From Isoetes taiwanensis (Eukaryota > Streptophyta > Lycopodiopsida > Isoetales > Isoetaceae), in contig JAJEKV010000054.1 in the NCBI GenBank assembly GCA_021234155.1, positions 3,831,962 through 3,895,961 of the forward strand: a DNA stretch of 64,000 bases. The letters run 5' to 3'. This document shows positions 1-10,319 of this stretch, one piece after another. Every line of letters begins with the position of its first letter. Within the stretch, counting starts at the first letter, position 1. The notes under the pieces were generated by a model. The model saw nothing but the letters and a program-made list of their open reading frames with translations. It searched no databases and was not told the DNA's origin. Both the position numbers and the translations under genes were made by a program.

Positions 1-1122
1 ATGGCCAAAAGCTCTTGGGCTATATCTTTCTGTGGCCTTCCCCTTGTCCTGATAGTACTGTTGCCTCGGTCCATTTGCTTGAGGTCCTGTTCCTTGTAAG
101 CTCACTGCCTTGAACTCTGCTTCTGACACTATCTTGGGGTTTATTACTCTCACCAGCTTTCTGATCTCCCCATTCAAGCCTTCAATGTACCCCTCTACTG
201 CATGTCTTTCACTTAATTTTGGCACATAGAGCTTCAGCCTCATGAACTCTTCGGTGTACTTTTGGATGTCTTATTGCCCTGCTCCAACCTATAGAACTGT
301 TGCATCATATGGCACTTGTGTTCCCTTGGTACATAATGACACTTAAATGCTTTGGCAAACTTCTTGAATCTGCAGCTATCTCTGCTTAACCCATGGGCTT
401 TGGCATAGCCTTTCCACCAAATCCTGGCTGCTCCCTTAAGGTTGGTCTGTTACTACCCTGCCCTTGTCCTTATCCTTCATGCTATACGCATTCCCATACT
501 CCCTCATTTCATCCAACCATGCCTTAGCTTCCATTCCAGATCTGTTGTCCCCTGAGAACTGTTCTAACTTCCTGGCTTTCCACACATTGCTCAATGCCGA
601 GTCAACTTTCTTCTGATAGTCGGCTTCCATTCTGCCCCTCTCACGGTTGGGACCTTCCCGGCGGTCCTGTCGCTCATTCTCCTGCTCTTCAGATTCGGAG
701 TCGGAGTCAGAACTAGAGTTGGAGGAATCCGTGCTGGGTGATCTTCTTCTCCGACTTCTCTTCTTTGCCTTGATTGCCCTGTCGGCCGGTGTCTCAGGTA
801 GTTGGACATTCTGGTCTGGTCCCATTGCTGCCGCTCCTACAAGCAAGGCTCTTATTTCGTGGATGTCCGACCTTATCTATGATATTTCTTCTTCTGGGGT
901 TGGTGCCTCGAACTCCTTGTACAGGCTCCTTGGCTGGAATTGCCTTGCGGGTGTCTGGTCTTCCAGAGGTTGTCTATCTTGTTCCACATTCCTGGGTGCT
1001 CTAGCTGTATACACATTAGATTGCACTCTGATGATTAGTTCTTTGTTTGTTATTGCATTGGTTTGTTTGATGATATAATTGTGGGGACAAAATATATCAA
1101 GAGACATGCGTAATATCACCAT
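1..1122 (-). pseudogene. gag (capsid) of element C, partial and broken
   Basis: This is a Ty3-type gag polyprotein, the structural protein of the intracellular particle. Reading leftward it has an N-terminal basic/serine part with an RRRRSPST stretch followed by a Ser/Asp/Glu run (about 690-770). A capsid-like core follows with KLEQFSG, AWLDEM, and then ARIWWKGYAKAHG near 370-440, all motifs shared with the gag of elements A and B. An in-frame stop after PTPEEEIS (about 877) and a frameshift near 436-450 split the frame. The zinc knuckle and the rest lie beyond the window edge. Assignment rests on motif sharing between three copies and its position after ORF-B. Confidence 0.75.
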
Positions 1123-1195
1123 TTATATTCATAGGATATAATATATATTTTTTACATTCAATAATAGAAAATAGAGTGTTAAAACTTTTTTAATT

Positions 1196-2553
1196 CTATT
1201 CTTGGAATCTTCTATAAGCTGGGTTGTCCTCCAAGAATTTCTTGACTTGAGTTGTGCCGACCGTTCGCCCCAAGTTCCTCAAGATGTTGGTGGTCGTGTC
1301 TCCTTGGAGTACGGTCACAAAATCTTCGACCCTTCTCTCTGACGTATAGGCTGCGGTGACTGCCAACCTGACCTGTCGCCTATAAGGGACCGCGAAGTCG
1401 AAGATGCTTAGAGCTATTGTCCTCTTGAAAAGGATGACATGATCGATGTTTGGGGCCATGCGAGCATGTCTTCCGAATTCTGAGAGGGCAATAAGCATAA
1501 AAACTCCTTCTTCCCCATGTGGGCTGAATTGGCGGTGTATAACCGCTATCCTTCCATCAATGAGAAAAGGTAAGTAGAACCTGAGCGCCTTATCATGCCA
1601 TGCCTCCTCTGCCTCCTCTCTGGATCTGATTGCAGCCCTGTGTCTTCCAGAGTATTCATCCACCAGTACTACTATCATTTCCCTGTAGTCGCCGAACATA
1701 GAAGATGCTAAGTTGATATTGCCTCTATCTTGTTCGGCTGGTGCTGCTGTCGAGGTGCTGGGTAGGAGCGCACTCGTTGTTTTCCCTCTGATTCCCATCC
1801 GCTCCTGGATTGCTAAGAACTCCTTCTCTGTGGGTAATTTCTGCTGAGCCATCATCTGCCTGATGCTGGTGTAGGCTTCTATGTCCGCTGATGATTGGCC
1901 CGTGTACGTCTGGGCCTCCCTTATAATGCTGATGGGGAAGTCCTGTATCTCCGGTCGATGAAGTCATCAAGGTCTGGTTGTTGACGTAGGAGATGTAGGA
2001 GCTCATCTATCCAGTATCCCATGTCCCTGCACTTTGGAAGGTTCTTGATGTCATAGAGGCTCAGGTACGCTTCTCCTTAAGGATGATTATCGGGGTTAAG
2101 CTTGTGATGCCTAGCCCAAGTGATGGAGCTGTCCTTGTGGTTCTCAGCCCCTCTTCAAAACTCTGAACTTCCTCCTCAGCTTGCTGCCTTTCTTGTGTTG
2201 GGTCGACGTCTATGATGTCCTCTACGTCCGACTCACGTCCTTCATCTTCCTCCTGCTCTGCCTCCCCGTACTCGAGAAGCATCTGCTCTTCTTCACCTGC
2301 TGCCATGGCCATAGGTTCGAGCTCTAGGGGTTGGACAGATGGTTCTCCTATCTGGATTTGGGCTCTATGAGATAGGAAAATAACTACAGCTGCGGTGTAT
2401 GAGAAATATCTCCTCCTATTTACAGCTACTGACATATAATTAGGCAAGCAGCTAGCGATATTTTCTAGGTACTTGTCTATCTTGGGGATGTCTTGCAGAG
2501 CTGTACGAAAGGGCCATGCTTGGTGCAAAGTATCCTATGCAAGGGGGAAGTTC
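1196..2553 (-). pseudogene. ORF-B of element C, 3' part (unknown retroelement protein)
   Basis: This is the second ORF of the H3-bearing elements. Recognisable blocks shared with the copies at 6754-8279 and 13760-15321 are LPPCIGYF at the break point, YFSYTAAVVIFLSHRA, GLGITSLTPIII, an acidic Glu/Asp run, EFLAIQERMGIR, LRFYLPFLIDGRIAVIH, FDFAVPYRR and a C-terminus with QVKKFLEDNPAYRRFQE. At least two frameshifts (about 2060 and 1860-2000) break it. No family is recognised. Its N-terminal part is at 61387-61571, separated by the insertion of element A. Confidence 0.7.
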
Positions 2554-4045
2554 TGTGACATTCCAGTACGATATATGGTCTTAAGACGATATCACCGCAT
2601 CTTGACCAATCACAGACATCGGCCCAATCGACGCGGTAATACGCCGGCGTACCCAAGCAAGGACGCCCTAGGGGGCAACTTGCAATGGTGCGCACACTTA
2701 GCAATGCGCGCACTTTTAGACCTTTAACCCATTAAAAGGCAGACCAAGGGTCATGGAAACCCTAAACCGGGACCGATAGCCTACATAAGGCACCAAACCC
2801 TAACTTTTTCTTTTTTCGCCCCTGCACCTTCCAGGCTCCAATTGGCCTAAGGAGTCAATTCCAACTCCCACGATCTGCCTGCGCCCCCTTTTGTCGATCA
2901 CTCTTCCGACCGCATCCCGGCTGAAATCAGAGACATGTACGCCTCTGGACGAGAGGAGTGAGGAATGATCAGTATTTGGTCGATTGAATAGCCTAAACCT
3001 TATTCCAGCCTTCGAAACCAAAGTAGGGTTTAGCCTATTAAATCACCCTTAGTAGCCAAGCTGATCCCGAGATTGACTCTAACTAAAGAACCTAACTCTC
3101 ACGAAATAGATTAGTTCTTATTACTTATGTTGATATGATGGACGGATGCATTCTCGTGGACTCATTGTATTGGGAAGGGGGTAGAGACTTAAAGCTTAGT
3201 AGATGATGCTCCTAGCTAGTCCCTCTTAGTGCATTACTAGATTTCGGCTGTGTACAAGAACCCCACCCTGGTTGTGGGTGAAGGGCGGACCGGCTTAGAA
3301 TGAGGTTCGTGTTTCGACCCTTGACCGATCCCTCCGTGTGTAAGGCCCTCTCTGGGGATGTGAGTGACTAGGTCTAATGGCTTGCCACCGAGTGTGGGTA
3401 AGGCATGGGCTCGACACCGTGGGGTGGAGTTCACCTTCCATGGGTTAAGTCGAATAAGGGCGGTGGCCCTCTAGTCACCTTTGGGTCAAGCATGGAAATC
3501 TCGGTGGGAGTGATCCCTACCGCCCCATCTGACTGGGGAGATGCAACCCGGGGAATAGCCCCTTTGGCTATGCATCCGTGAGACTCTGATCCCGGGTCCC
3601 AACACTTTTCAACCTACTACGCACAAAGTGTGCGGGAGGGGCGGATGGAGTGGACAACCCTAAACCATGTTCTTATGCCGCCCAATCCATTGTCACGATG
3701 CAAATGCCTTGAACTCTCGAGACCCAAGCTTGGGTCATCCCACGGAGTCCGAGCCTTGGGTAGGAACTTCCTTTGTATTGTGCTGATCTTTGTCTATGCA
3801 GATGTTGATGTGCCACCCCCGAGGTGGATATATGATGTTATATTCTTGGCGTGTATGTTTACGCCCGGCAGGCTAGGTAGGCCCTGAGGGAGACAGGGTA
3901 AAATGACCCCTTCATTCTTCCCACTGTGGACTCCAGACGGTCACAATGATATGTGGAGGGCCCTGTATCAGTATGGAGCTGGTATGGGGGATGAACTCCT
4001 GTTTGTATACGGTGCGGGCATCGTATATGAGTAGGGGACGTCACA
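2554..4045 (+). repeat. 5' LTR of element A
   Basis: The LTR begins TGTGACATTCCAG and ends GGGGACGTCACA, followed after one base by the primer-binding site. It matches the 3' LTR at 59887-61386 over its whole length (for example TACCCAAGCAAGGA, CCCTAGGGGGCAACTTGC, the block near 3240-3480 and the end near 3950-4045), with many small differences. Near its 3' part are stretches also found in the LTRs of elements B and D. The preceding AGTTC is the target duplication. Confidence 0.9.
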
Positions 4046-4046
4046 G

Positions 4047-4058
4047 TGGTATCAGAGC
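4047..4058 (+). promoter_or_regulatory. Primer-binding site, initiator Met-tRNA type
   Basis: TGGTATCAGAGC lies one base after the LTR end. It is the standard plant LTR-retrotransposon primer site, complementary to the 3' end of initiator methionine tRNA. Confidence 0.9.
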
Positions 4059-4250
4059 AATGTTCTTGGAGACCAAGAGCAAAGCACTGACCATGCTCCC
4101 AGTAGTACTAACTTGATAGGATCCTCAAACCTCGAAAAGTGGGAATTTTTTTTTCTCATTTTTGTAGTTTATGCTAAGCTAGTAACAGTTAAGTGAATTG
4201 GAACATAATAAGACTAAAAAGAATGAGCCAAAACCTCCTCAGGCAAGGTG

Positions 4251-4510
4251 GTCTCACACGTCGCGCCTAGTCAAAGAACTGAACTTTAGTTTTTGAGCAG
4301 GGCGCTACCTGTGAGACATCGAGCCAAGAACACCTTAAAACTTGATGAGTTTGAGAAAAGTAATATGGTAAGGCCAGTTCCAAGGTAAGAATTAGTTAAA
4401 ATAGTATGTTTAAATCACTTAAACTACTTAAAAATGTGTAAGATCTCACACGTAGCGCCTGGTCTAAAAACTAAACTCTAGTTTTTGAACAGGGCGCTAC
4501 CTGTGAGACC
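4251..4510 (+). repeat. Pair of long hairpins upstream of the H3 ORF (element A leader)
   Basis: There are two imperfect copies of a roughly 67-nt inverted repeat, at 4251-4317 and 4442-4510. The outer arms are (G)TCTCACA and TGTGAGA(C), the next arms contain CGCGCC/AGCGCC and GGCGCT, and the centre is itself palindromic (ACTAAA/TTTAGT). The same hairpin occurs twice more between the H3 ORF and ORF-B (6199-6465). They lie in the leader RNA between primer site and first ORF. Function is unknown; packaging, translation control or a promoter element are possibilities. Confidence 0.8.
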
Positions 4511-4719
4511 AATAATTAGAAATCTCTGAAATAAGTGTATGTTTTAAGTAAATAGGTGCCTTGGCACGTTAAATAGAGCAACTTAGATTTTGACCTAAAA
4601 TTGCCCAAACTATAAATAGATGTAGACCCCCCTCATTTGTATGTTCCCGCCTTAGAAATCTGCTCCCGCTCCCTAAGGCGATCTTTGGGCGCTGATATCC
4701 GATCAACGAGCCGTCAAAC

Positions 4720-6054
4720 ATGGCACGGACCAAGCAGACTGCCAGGAAAGCCCGCCCAGGCGAATCGACCAGCGCCCTTGATCCCAGCATGATTCGGCGC
4801 ATGCTTCAAGAGCGCCTCCTTAACCCCAATGGTCAATCTTCTTCGAGTGAGGGAGAACCTTCGAATGAGCACAATAGGGAAGGATCTCAGCAGAGAGGAG
4901 AGCAGAATGAAGAGATGGACCAGCAGATCAACCGGGAAGAAGACGTACACTCGGATGCAGGAACAGAGCTGCTCGAAAAGGAAGACGAGGGAGCACAGAG
5001 AGAAAGGAGAACCAAGGCTCTTGAGGAGCAGAGGCTGCCGATTCCAGAGCCGACCATTGAAGAGCAACTCGAAGCCTGGATCCGTGAGAAGGAGGCCGAG
5101 GAGCGAGAGGAATAGCGGGAGCCGAGGCTTGAGCCGGCGGAGGAAAAAGACCTCGCGGCGTTTATCGCGAAGTATGAACGCCGAGAAAAGAAAAGGGAAG
5201 AAAAGAAGAGGAAGAAGGAGGAGGAGGAGGAGGCGAAAGCAGCAGAGGAACTGAAACAGAAGAAGGGGAAATTTGTGGGGAGCCCAAGGAAGCTCAAGAA
5301 AGTCCCGCAAACCAAGAAGCCCAACCCTAAGATCGTGATCACTGAACGGTCAGCTGACCAGCCCCCGCACTCATCCGACGATTCCGATGAAGACTATGAC
5401 CCCAACACTGTGGGGGCAAGCTCTTCCAAACCCCCGGTTGTTGAGCAAGTAGTACCTGAGCAGATAGTGCCCGAGCAGGAGCAGCCGGACCAAGTGCAGA
5501 AGCCCCCTCCTTATCCGAAGTGGGACAGGAAGAAGCAACCACGGCCTGCCCGGGAGTCCTATGTCACGGACCCTGTCAAGATCTATCAGAGAAAGATGAG
5601 GGAGCACGAGGTATATATGAAGGAGTGGGAGGCTTACAACTCCTACTACCAGGAGAACAGGGTCAGAACTATCGAGGGCGGACATCCAACGAAGAGCCAG
5701 ACTCTAAGGCCGCCACCACCGAAGCCCAAGGTCCCGAAGAAGCCAGCCAAGAAGAAGCCCAGCAGGAAGGAGACCGAGAGAAGAGCACTAAGAGAGATTA
5801 GGCACTTCCAGCGCAGTTTCGGCCTCCTAATTCCCCGTGCCCCCTTTGCTCGTCTAGTCAGGGAAGTAATGCAGGATTTTAAGACCGACATGAGGGTCAC
5901 AGATGAGATGCTGCTGGCACTGCAGGAAGCGGCTGAGCAGAGGATAGTGCAACATTTTGAAGACTCGACGGCTTGCACTGTTCATGCGAAGCGAGTAACC
6001 CTCATGAGGAAGGACATGCAATTAGCTAGTTTAATTAAGGGAGGTCCCAAATAA
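4720..6054 (+). pseudogene. Retrotransposon-encoded histone H3 with long internal linker (one in-frame TAG)
   Basis: The frame starts MARTKQTARK, identical to the first nine residues of mature histone H3 (A1-K9 after Met removal). It ends with a region of about 91 residues (from about 5779) that aligns without gaps to the H3 histone fold: [51 protein letters not shown]. By hand count about 51 of 91 positions match a plant H3.1 fold as I remember it. C110, H113, K115, K122 and D123 equivalents are present; K56 and K64 equivalents are Arg. Between tail and fold are about 340 residues: acidic Glu-rich, then Lys/Glu-rich, then a Pro/Lys-rich segment with PPYPKW. The frame totals 445 codons but has a TAG at codon 132 (5113-5115), so as read it is broken unless suppressed. 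No introns. It lies between primer site and ORF-B. Confidence 0.93.
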
Positions 6055-6198
6055 ACATTTTGTAAATAATCAAAAATTTTGTAATATAGATCAATTTTGA
6101 GTGTTTTTATGTGTCTAAACTTGTTCAATTAGGGCAAGTTAGCAAGAAGTAGCTTTTGTTTTAGTAAAATAGCACATTTCTAGACCAAAAAGTGTGAT

Positions 6199-6465
6199 GT
6201 CTCACACGTCGCGCCTGGTAAAGAAACTAAAGTTTAGTTTTTGAACGAGGCACTACCTGTGAGACCTTGCCCAAATTTGCCCAAAACAGCTCCAAATTGA
6301 CCAAGTAAGGGGTCAATTCTGCCTAATTTGATGAGTCTGTCATCCTTATACCCTTATTTTACCCAAATTGGACATGTTTTGATCAAAATGGGACTGATGT
6401 CTCACACGTCGCGCCTAGTCAAGAAACTAAAGTGTAGCTTTTGAACGAGGCGCTACCTGTGAGAC
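6199..6465 (+). repeat. Pair of long hairpins between the H3 ORF and ORF-B (element A)
   Basis: Two copies (6199-6265 and 6399-6465) of the hairpin seen at 4251-4510. The arms are GTCTCACACGTCGCGCC and a partner with GGCGCTACCTGTGAGAC (GGCACT in the first copy). The H3 ORF is thus bracketed by two hairpins on each side, and both ORFs are each preceded by two hairpins at similar distance. Confidence 0.8.
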
Positions 6466-6753
6466 CTCCTACCATTTCTTCACCATAACTTGTCCAAGTG
6501 ATCTCCAACTTGTTATGTTAGGATCTTTAGGTAACCCAGTCATGCTCAAACCCTTAAATTAGTCTTCCAATTCCCATTTAGACCTCAATATAGGCTAGAA
6601 TTGCCCAACTCCAAGAATTTTCCAAGTCACCCAAAAATTAGGGTTTCCCCTTTTTTCTATAAATAGGTCCCTCATTTCTTACGTACCACCCTACGAACCT
6701 AGCTCCCTGAGGCGCTCTTGCATCTGTTTGCTACTCTCTTCCTCGCTACACTC

Positions 6754-8279
6754 ATGGCAACCTCTGATTTCAGGCGATGGTACAGCGCTAGCGCTCATGC
6801 TGCCGAGGCTGACATCGATGAGATTTTCCGGGTCTTCCGGAAAGAGATAGATGTCCAAGCAACCTTGCACGCAACCCCAGCATATAGCAGAGTCTTGTCT
6901 GAATTCCAAGCTAGGGTAGGGCCATCTTTAGTGCAGCTCCCACCTTGCATAGGCTACTTTGTTCATAGGCAATCCCTTCAAGCAGCCTTAGGCGATGTTC
7001 CAAACATTGCCAAGTATCTCACAAACAAGGCCCAACAAGATGCAGGAGCCAATGGTCCGGGATTGTCAAGCGGGGACCAAGTATTTCTCTTTCAACGCTG
7101 CCTTAGCAATTTTTCTTACCCACCGTGCCGAGAACCCCATGGGAGAAACCTCCATTCCCCCCATGGATGTGGACCCATTAGCCACAAAGAAGAAGACAAT
7201 GACTCCTTTTCGCAGACGTGAGCAAGAAAGAAAAGAAGAAGACAAGGAGTCAGAAGAAGGGGATGAGGACTACGTCGAGCTCGACCCAGCGGAAGAGCAG
7301 CGGCTAGCAGAACAAGAGTTGCAGGAATTCGAAAGAAGCCGGCAAACTCTCAGGATCGCGCCACCCCTTGGGCTAGGCATCACAAGCCTAGCCCCCATCA
7401 TCATCGAGAGCGAAGAGTATTTGCTCCTAAGCGACATCCAAAACCTCCCTGAGTGCAGGGAAAGAGAGTATCGACCCGACGAGCTGCTGCACCAACTCCG
7501 GAGAACAGACCTGGATGACTTCATCGTCCGAGGAACTTCCGACTTCCCACTCCAAGTAAGGGAAGCCGACACTTACACGGGAGAGTCGATCTCCGATATT
7601 CAAGCCTACGGCAACATCAGGCAGATTATGGAGGCGCGGCAACTATCGACGGAGGAGGAGTTCCTTGCTCTACAGGAACAGATGGGGATCCGCCACAAGA
7701 CCTCGAACATCTTAACGGCAAGTTCTTCGACAACACCTCCCCGAGAGCGAAGAGGCGAGTTCGACCTCAAGAGAGCTTCAGCGAATCCGAGAGACTGGGG
7801 AGCTCACCACGGTGGAGGTTCCATGACTATGCCAGCCAGACACGAGTTGGAGGCCGAGGCGAGGACCCCGCCACACAATGACAGTCGCTGCGGTATTACC
7901 TTCCCCTGCTGATGGACGGAAGAATAGCAGTAATTCACCGCAAATTCACCCCCAGGGGCGAGGAAGGAGTATCGATGCTAATTGCGCTCTCAGGCTTTGT
8001 TTCTAAGATGCTCGGCTACCTCCCAACACCGGTATGCCATCCTCGTGAAGAGAGCGGTAGCACTCGATATTTTGACTTCGCCATACCTTACAGACGGGCG
8101 GGGAAGGCTGGCAAAGGACCGCGACCTATACCTCCGAACGCAGGATAGAAGATTTGGCGAGAGCCTTGCAGGGTGGATCTTCAATCAACGTCCTTAGGAA
8201 CTTGGGTCATTCAGTAGGAACAGCCCAAGTGAAGAAGTTCCTAGAGGATAATCCATCATACTGGCGATTTCAAGAATAG
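6754..8279 (+). pseudogene. ORF-B of element A (conserved unknown retroelement protein), frameshifted
   Basis: The likely start is the ATG at 6754 (MATSDFRRWYS), because element C has the matching MATSAFRRW start. The frame then shows VGPSLVQLPPCIGYF, YFSFNAALAIFLTHRAE, an acidic stretch, GLGITSLAPIII, EFLALQEQMGIR, LRYYLP, DGRIAVIHRKFTPRGEEGV, DFAIPYRRAG and ends QVKKFLEDNPSYWRFQE. Frameshifts near 7010-7060, 7800-7910 and 8040-8140 break it. Intact length would be about 500 residues. I recognise no domain. It is not gag, which follows separately. Conservation in three elements between H3 and gag suggests a real element protein. Confidence 0.75.
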
Positions 8280-8449
8280 TTAGACTCTTGATCCCGGAAG
8301 CCTTTTTGTATTAACATATTATATAATATGAATATAATTTCTTTTGCACTTTAAGTGTTGTGTTGATGTAATTTTGTTCCGCAACTATACCAACAACATA
8401 TATAATGCAAGAAGAACAAATAAAACTAACTGTACAGCCATGACCAACT

Positions 8450-9710
8450 GTGTATGCAGATAGGGAACAACGAACGGTCGAGAAAAATAGGAGGCTCGAC
8501 GAAGATGAAAGGACCCCCGACAGACAACATATCCCAAGGAACCTGTTCGGCCAATATGGCCCCCTGACTCCAGAAGAGGAGATGTCACAAATGAGGACGG
8601 AGCTGGACCAGATTAAAGCTCTATTAGCGGCACAAGCATCATCCGGGCCGCAAACGACACCCCGAAAGTCGGGGAAAGACAAGAGGAGGAGTAAGAGAAG
8701 GAGGTCCCCCAGCACAGAAACCTCCGACTCAAGCTCGGCCTCGGACTCTGAGTCCGAGAAAGAGGCGGAAGAAGTGTTGGACCGCAGAGACGGTACCGGT
8801 AAGGAAGTTAAAGGCAATTGGATTACCGGAAGAAGGTAGACTTCTCAAGACCTGGGCAACGTATGGAAGGCCCGGAAACTCGAACAATTCTCGGGGGAGA
8901 ACATGTCGATTAGAAGCAGAGGCATGGCTGGGCCTAAATGAGTGAAACGGCAATGCCTATGGCATGAAGGACAAGGACAAAGGCGTGGTAGCAACCGCCA
9001 ATCCTTGAAGGGAGCCGCACGAATCTGGTGGAAGGGCTATGCTAAGGCGCATGGCTTGAGCAGTAGATCGGCAAGATTTAAGAAGTTCTCAAAAGCCTTC
9101 AAGTGCCACTATGTTCCGGGAACACAAGTCAAATATGATGCAGCAGTTCTACGATTTGCGGCAAGGCTACAAGACGGCAAGCGTATACACCGAAGAGTTT
9201 ATGAGACTAAGGTGTATGTGCGAAGTTGAGCGGTGAAACACCTTGATGGGAAAGCTACATAGAAGAACTGAACGAGGAGATCAGAAACCTCGTAAGGGCA
9301 ATAGACCCAACCACGATTAATGCGGGCGGAATCCAAGGCAATTAGTTTGCAAGGATCGGGGCCTGCAGGCAGTAGAAGCAGCCCTACTACCGGGATAGAG
9401 ACAAAGCAACGGGGAGTTCTGACCCTAGGGCAGCCAACCCAAGTCCAAACAAAGTCCCCATACAATAGCAACCGGGGAAACTTGGCCGGGGAAAAGAAAG
9501 GTGTCCTTCAAGGACAAACAGGGAAGGTTCCAACTACACCGAAGCGAAGACGGTCCTTCTTACAAAAGCGATGGCCAAGGAGAAAAAGAGGAATGCATGG
9601 AGAAGCGGCTCTGCTTTAGATGTTTCCAAAGACCAACCGAACGGCGAAGCGCCCATTTGTTATGAGCTCGGCCCTTAGCGAGAGTTGGGCGGATGGGACA
9701 CTCCATCGAT
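8450..9710 (+). pseudogene. gag of element A, broken
   Basis: This is capsid/nucleocapsid coding sequence. The start at 8450 (MYADREQ) is the first Met before conserved residues. It has a basic RRSPST stretch with a following Ser/Asp/Glu run (8690-8770), NVWKARKLEQFSG near 8860, ARIWWKGYAKAHG near 9020, FSKAFKCHYVPG near 9100 and a degenerate zinc knuckle CFRCF near 9610 that lacks the His and last Cys. A stop at 8837-8839 and several frameshifts are present. No intact protease with a DSG or DTG triad could be read between here and RT. Confidence 0.7.
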
Positions 9711-10319
9711 GATGAGGGCGAGGCAAAGACGCTGATTACATTGTGGTGAGTGCCACATCTTGGCCGCTATAGATCTGAAAATGCAGAGACCCAAGATAAG
9801 GTAATATCCCGGTAGGGAAGGCAAAGGCCAAGTCTTTCATAGTCTTGATAGACTCGAAGTAGCCATAACTTTGCATCCCCGAGGATGGTTGAAATGTTGA
9901 AATTAAAACCCTAAAGTCCAAACCAAGACCCGTAATCTTGGCAAGCTGAGCGATAAGACATCTGGTGGGAAAAGGATCAATTTCGACATTGACTTACCGG
10001 GAATAAATATCCCGATGGGGGAGCGTGATGATGGGCATTGGCAAGTCACGACCTCATAATAGGAATGGAGTACCTTGGGCCAGCGAGGAGCCATAATTGA
10101 TTGTGGAAAGCGGAAGGTGACCCTCACAGCGCCCGGCGGCAAAGTCATTGCGATCCGCGGGTAAAGAAGTTACTCCCGTCATGCGGTGTATATACGTTAA
10201 GAAGGCGCTCAAGTCTATAAAGAGCGGCGGGTAGCATACATCTTCAAACTTCGAGGTTGAGGAACCCGAAGTCGAGAGGGAAGCAAAGAAGACAAAGTGC
10301 TCGACAAGTTGCCCAAGCA

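Larger units (their letters stand above)
1..2553 (-). mobile_element. Element C (Ty3/gypsy-type), downstream half: end of ORF-B and start of gag
   Basis: This is the 3'-ward continuation of a minus-strand retroelement whose 5' part lies at 61387-64000. Reading leftward from 2553 it continues ORF-B exactly where the right-hand part stops: the codons for SLVEL end at 61387 and ELPPCIGYF resumes at 2553, sharing the 5-bp duplication. It then runs through ORF-B into gag and leaves the window at base 1. Element A is inserted at the break. The coding regions carry stops and frameshifts, so this copy is inactive. Confidence 0.85.

Noticed and set aside
4714-5342. Long open frames antisense to the H3-like ORF
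   Set aside because: Leu/Phe/Ser-rich products are the expected antisense of Lys/Glu-rich codons. The same occurs opposite 16838-17296 and 62897-63365.
4720-6054. A host H3 pseudogene landing by chance in a retroelement
   Set aside because: The same gene occupies the same place in three diverged elements, always between primer site and ORF-B, with family-specific hairpins around it.
4251-6465. CRISPR-like array or canonical histone-mRNA 3' stem-loop
   Set aside because: There are only two units on each side with no regular spacers, the host is a plant, and the hairpins are much longer than and unlike the histone stem-loop.
6754-8279. ORF-B as a second captured histone (H2A, H2B or H4)
   Set aside because: A short stretch near its C-terminus (QVRLAV in element C) recalls H2A, but spacing, length and the remaining blocks do not fit any histone fold, and the other copies do not preserve the resemblance.
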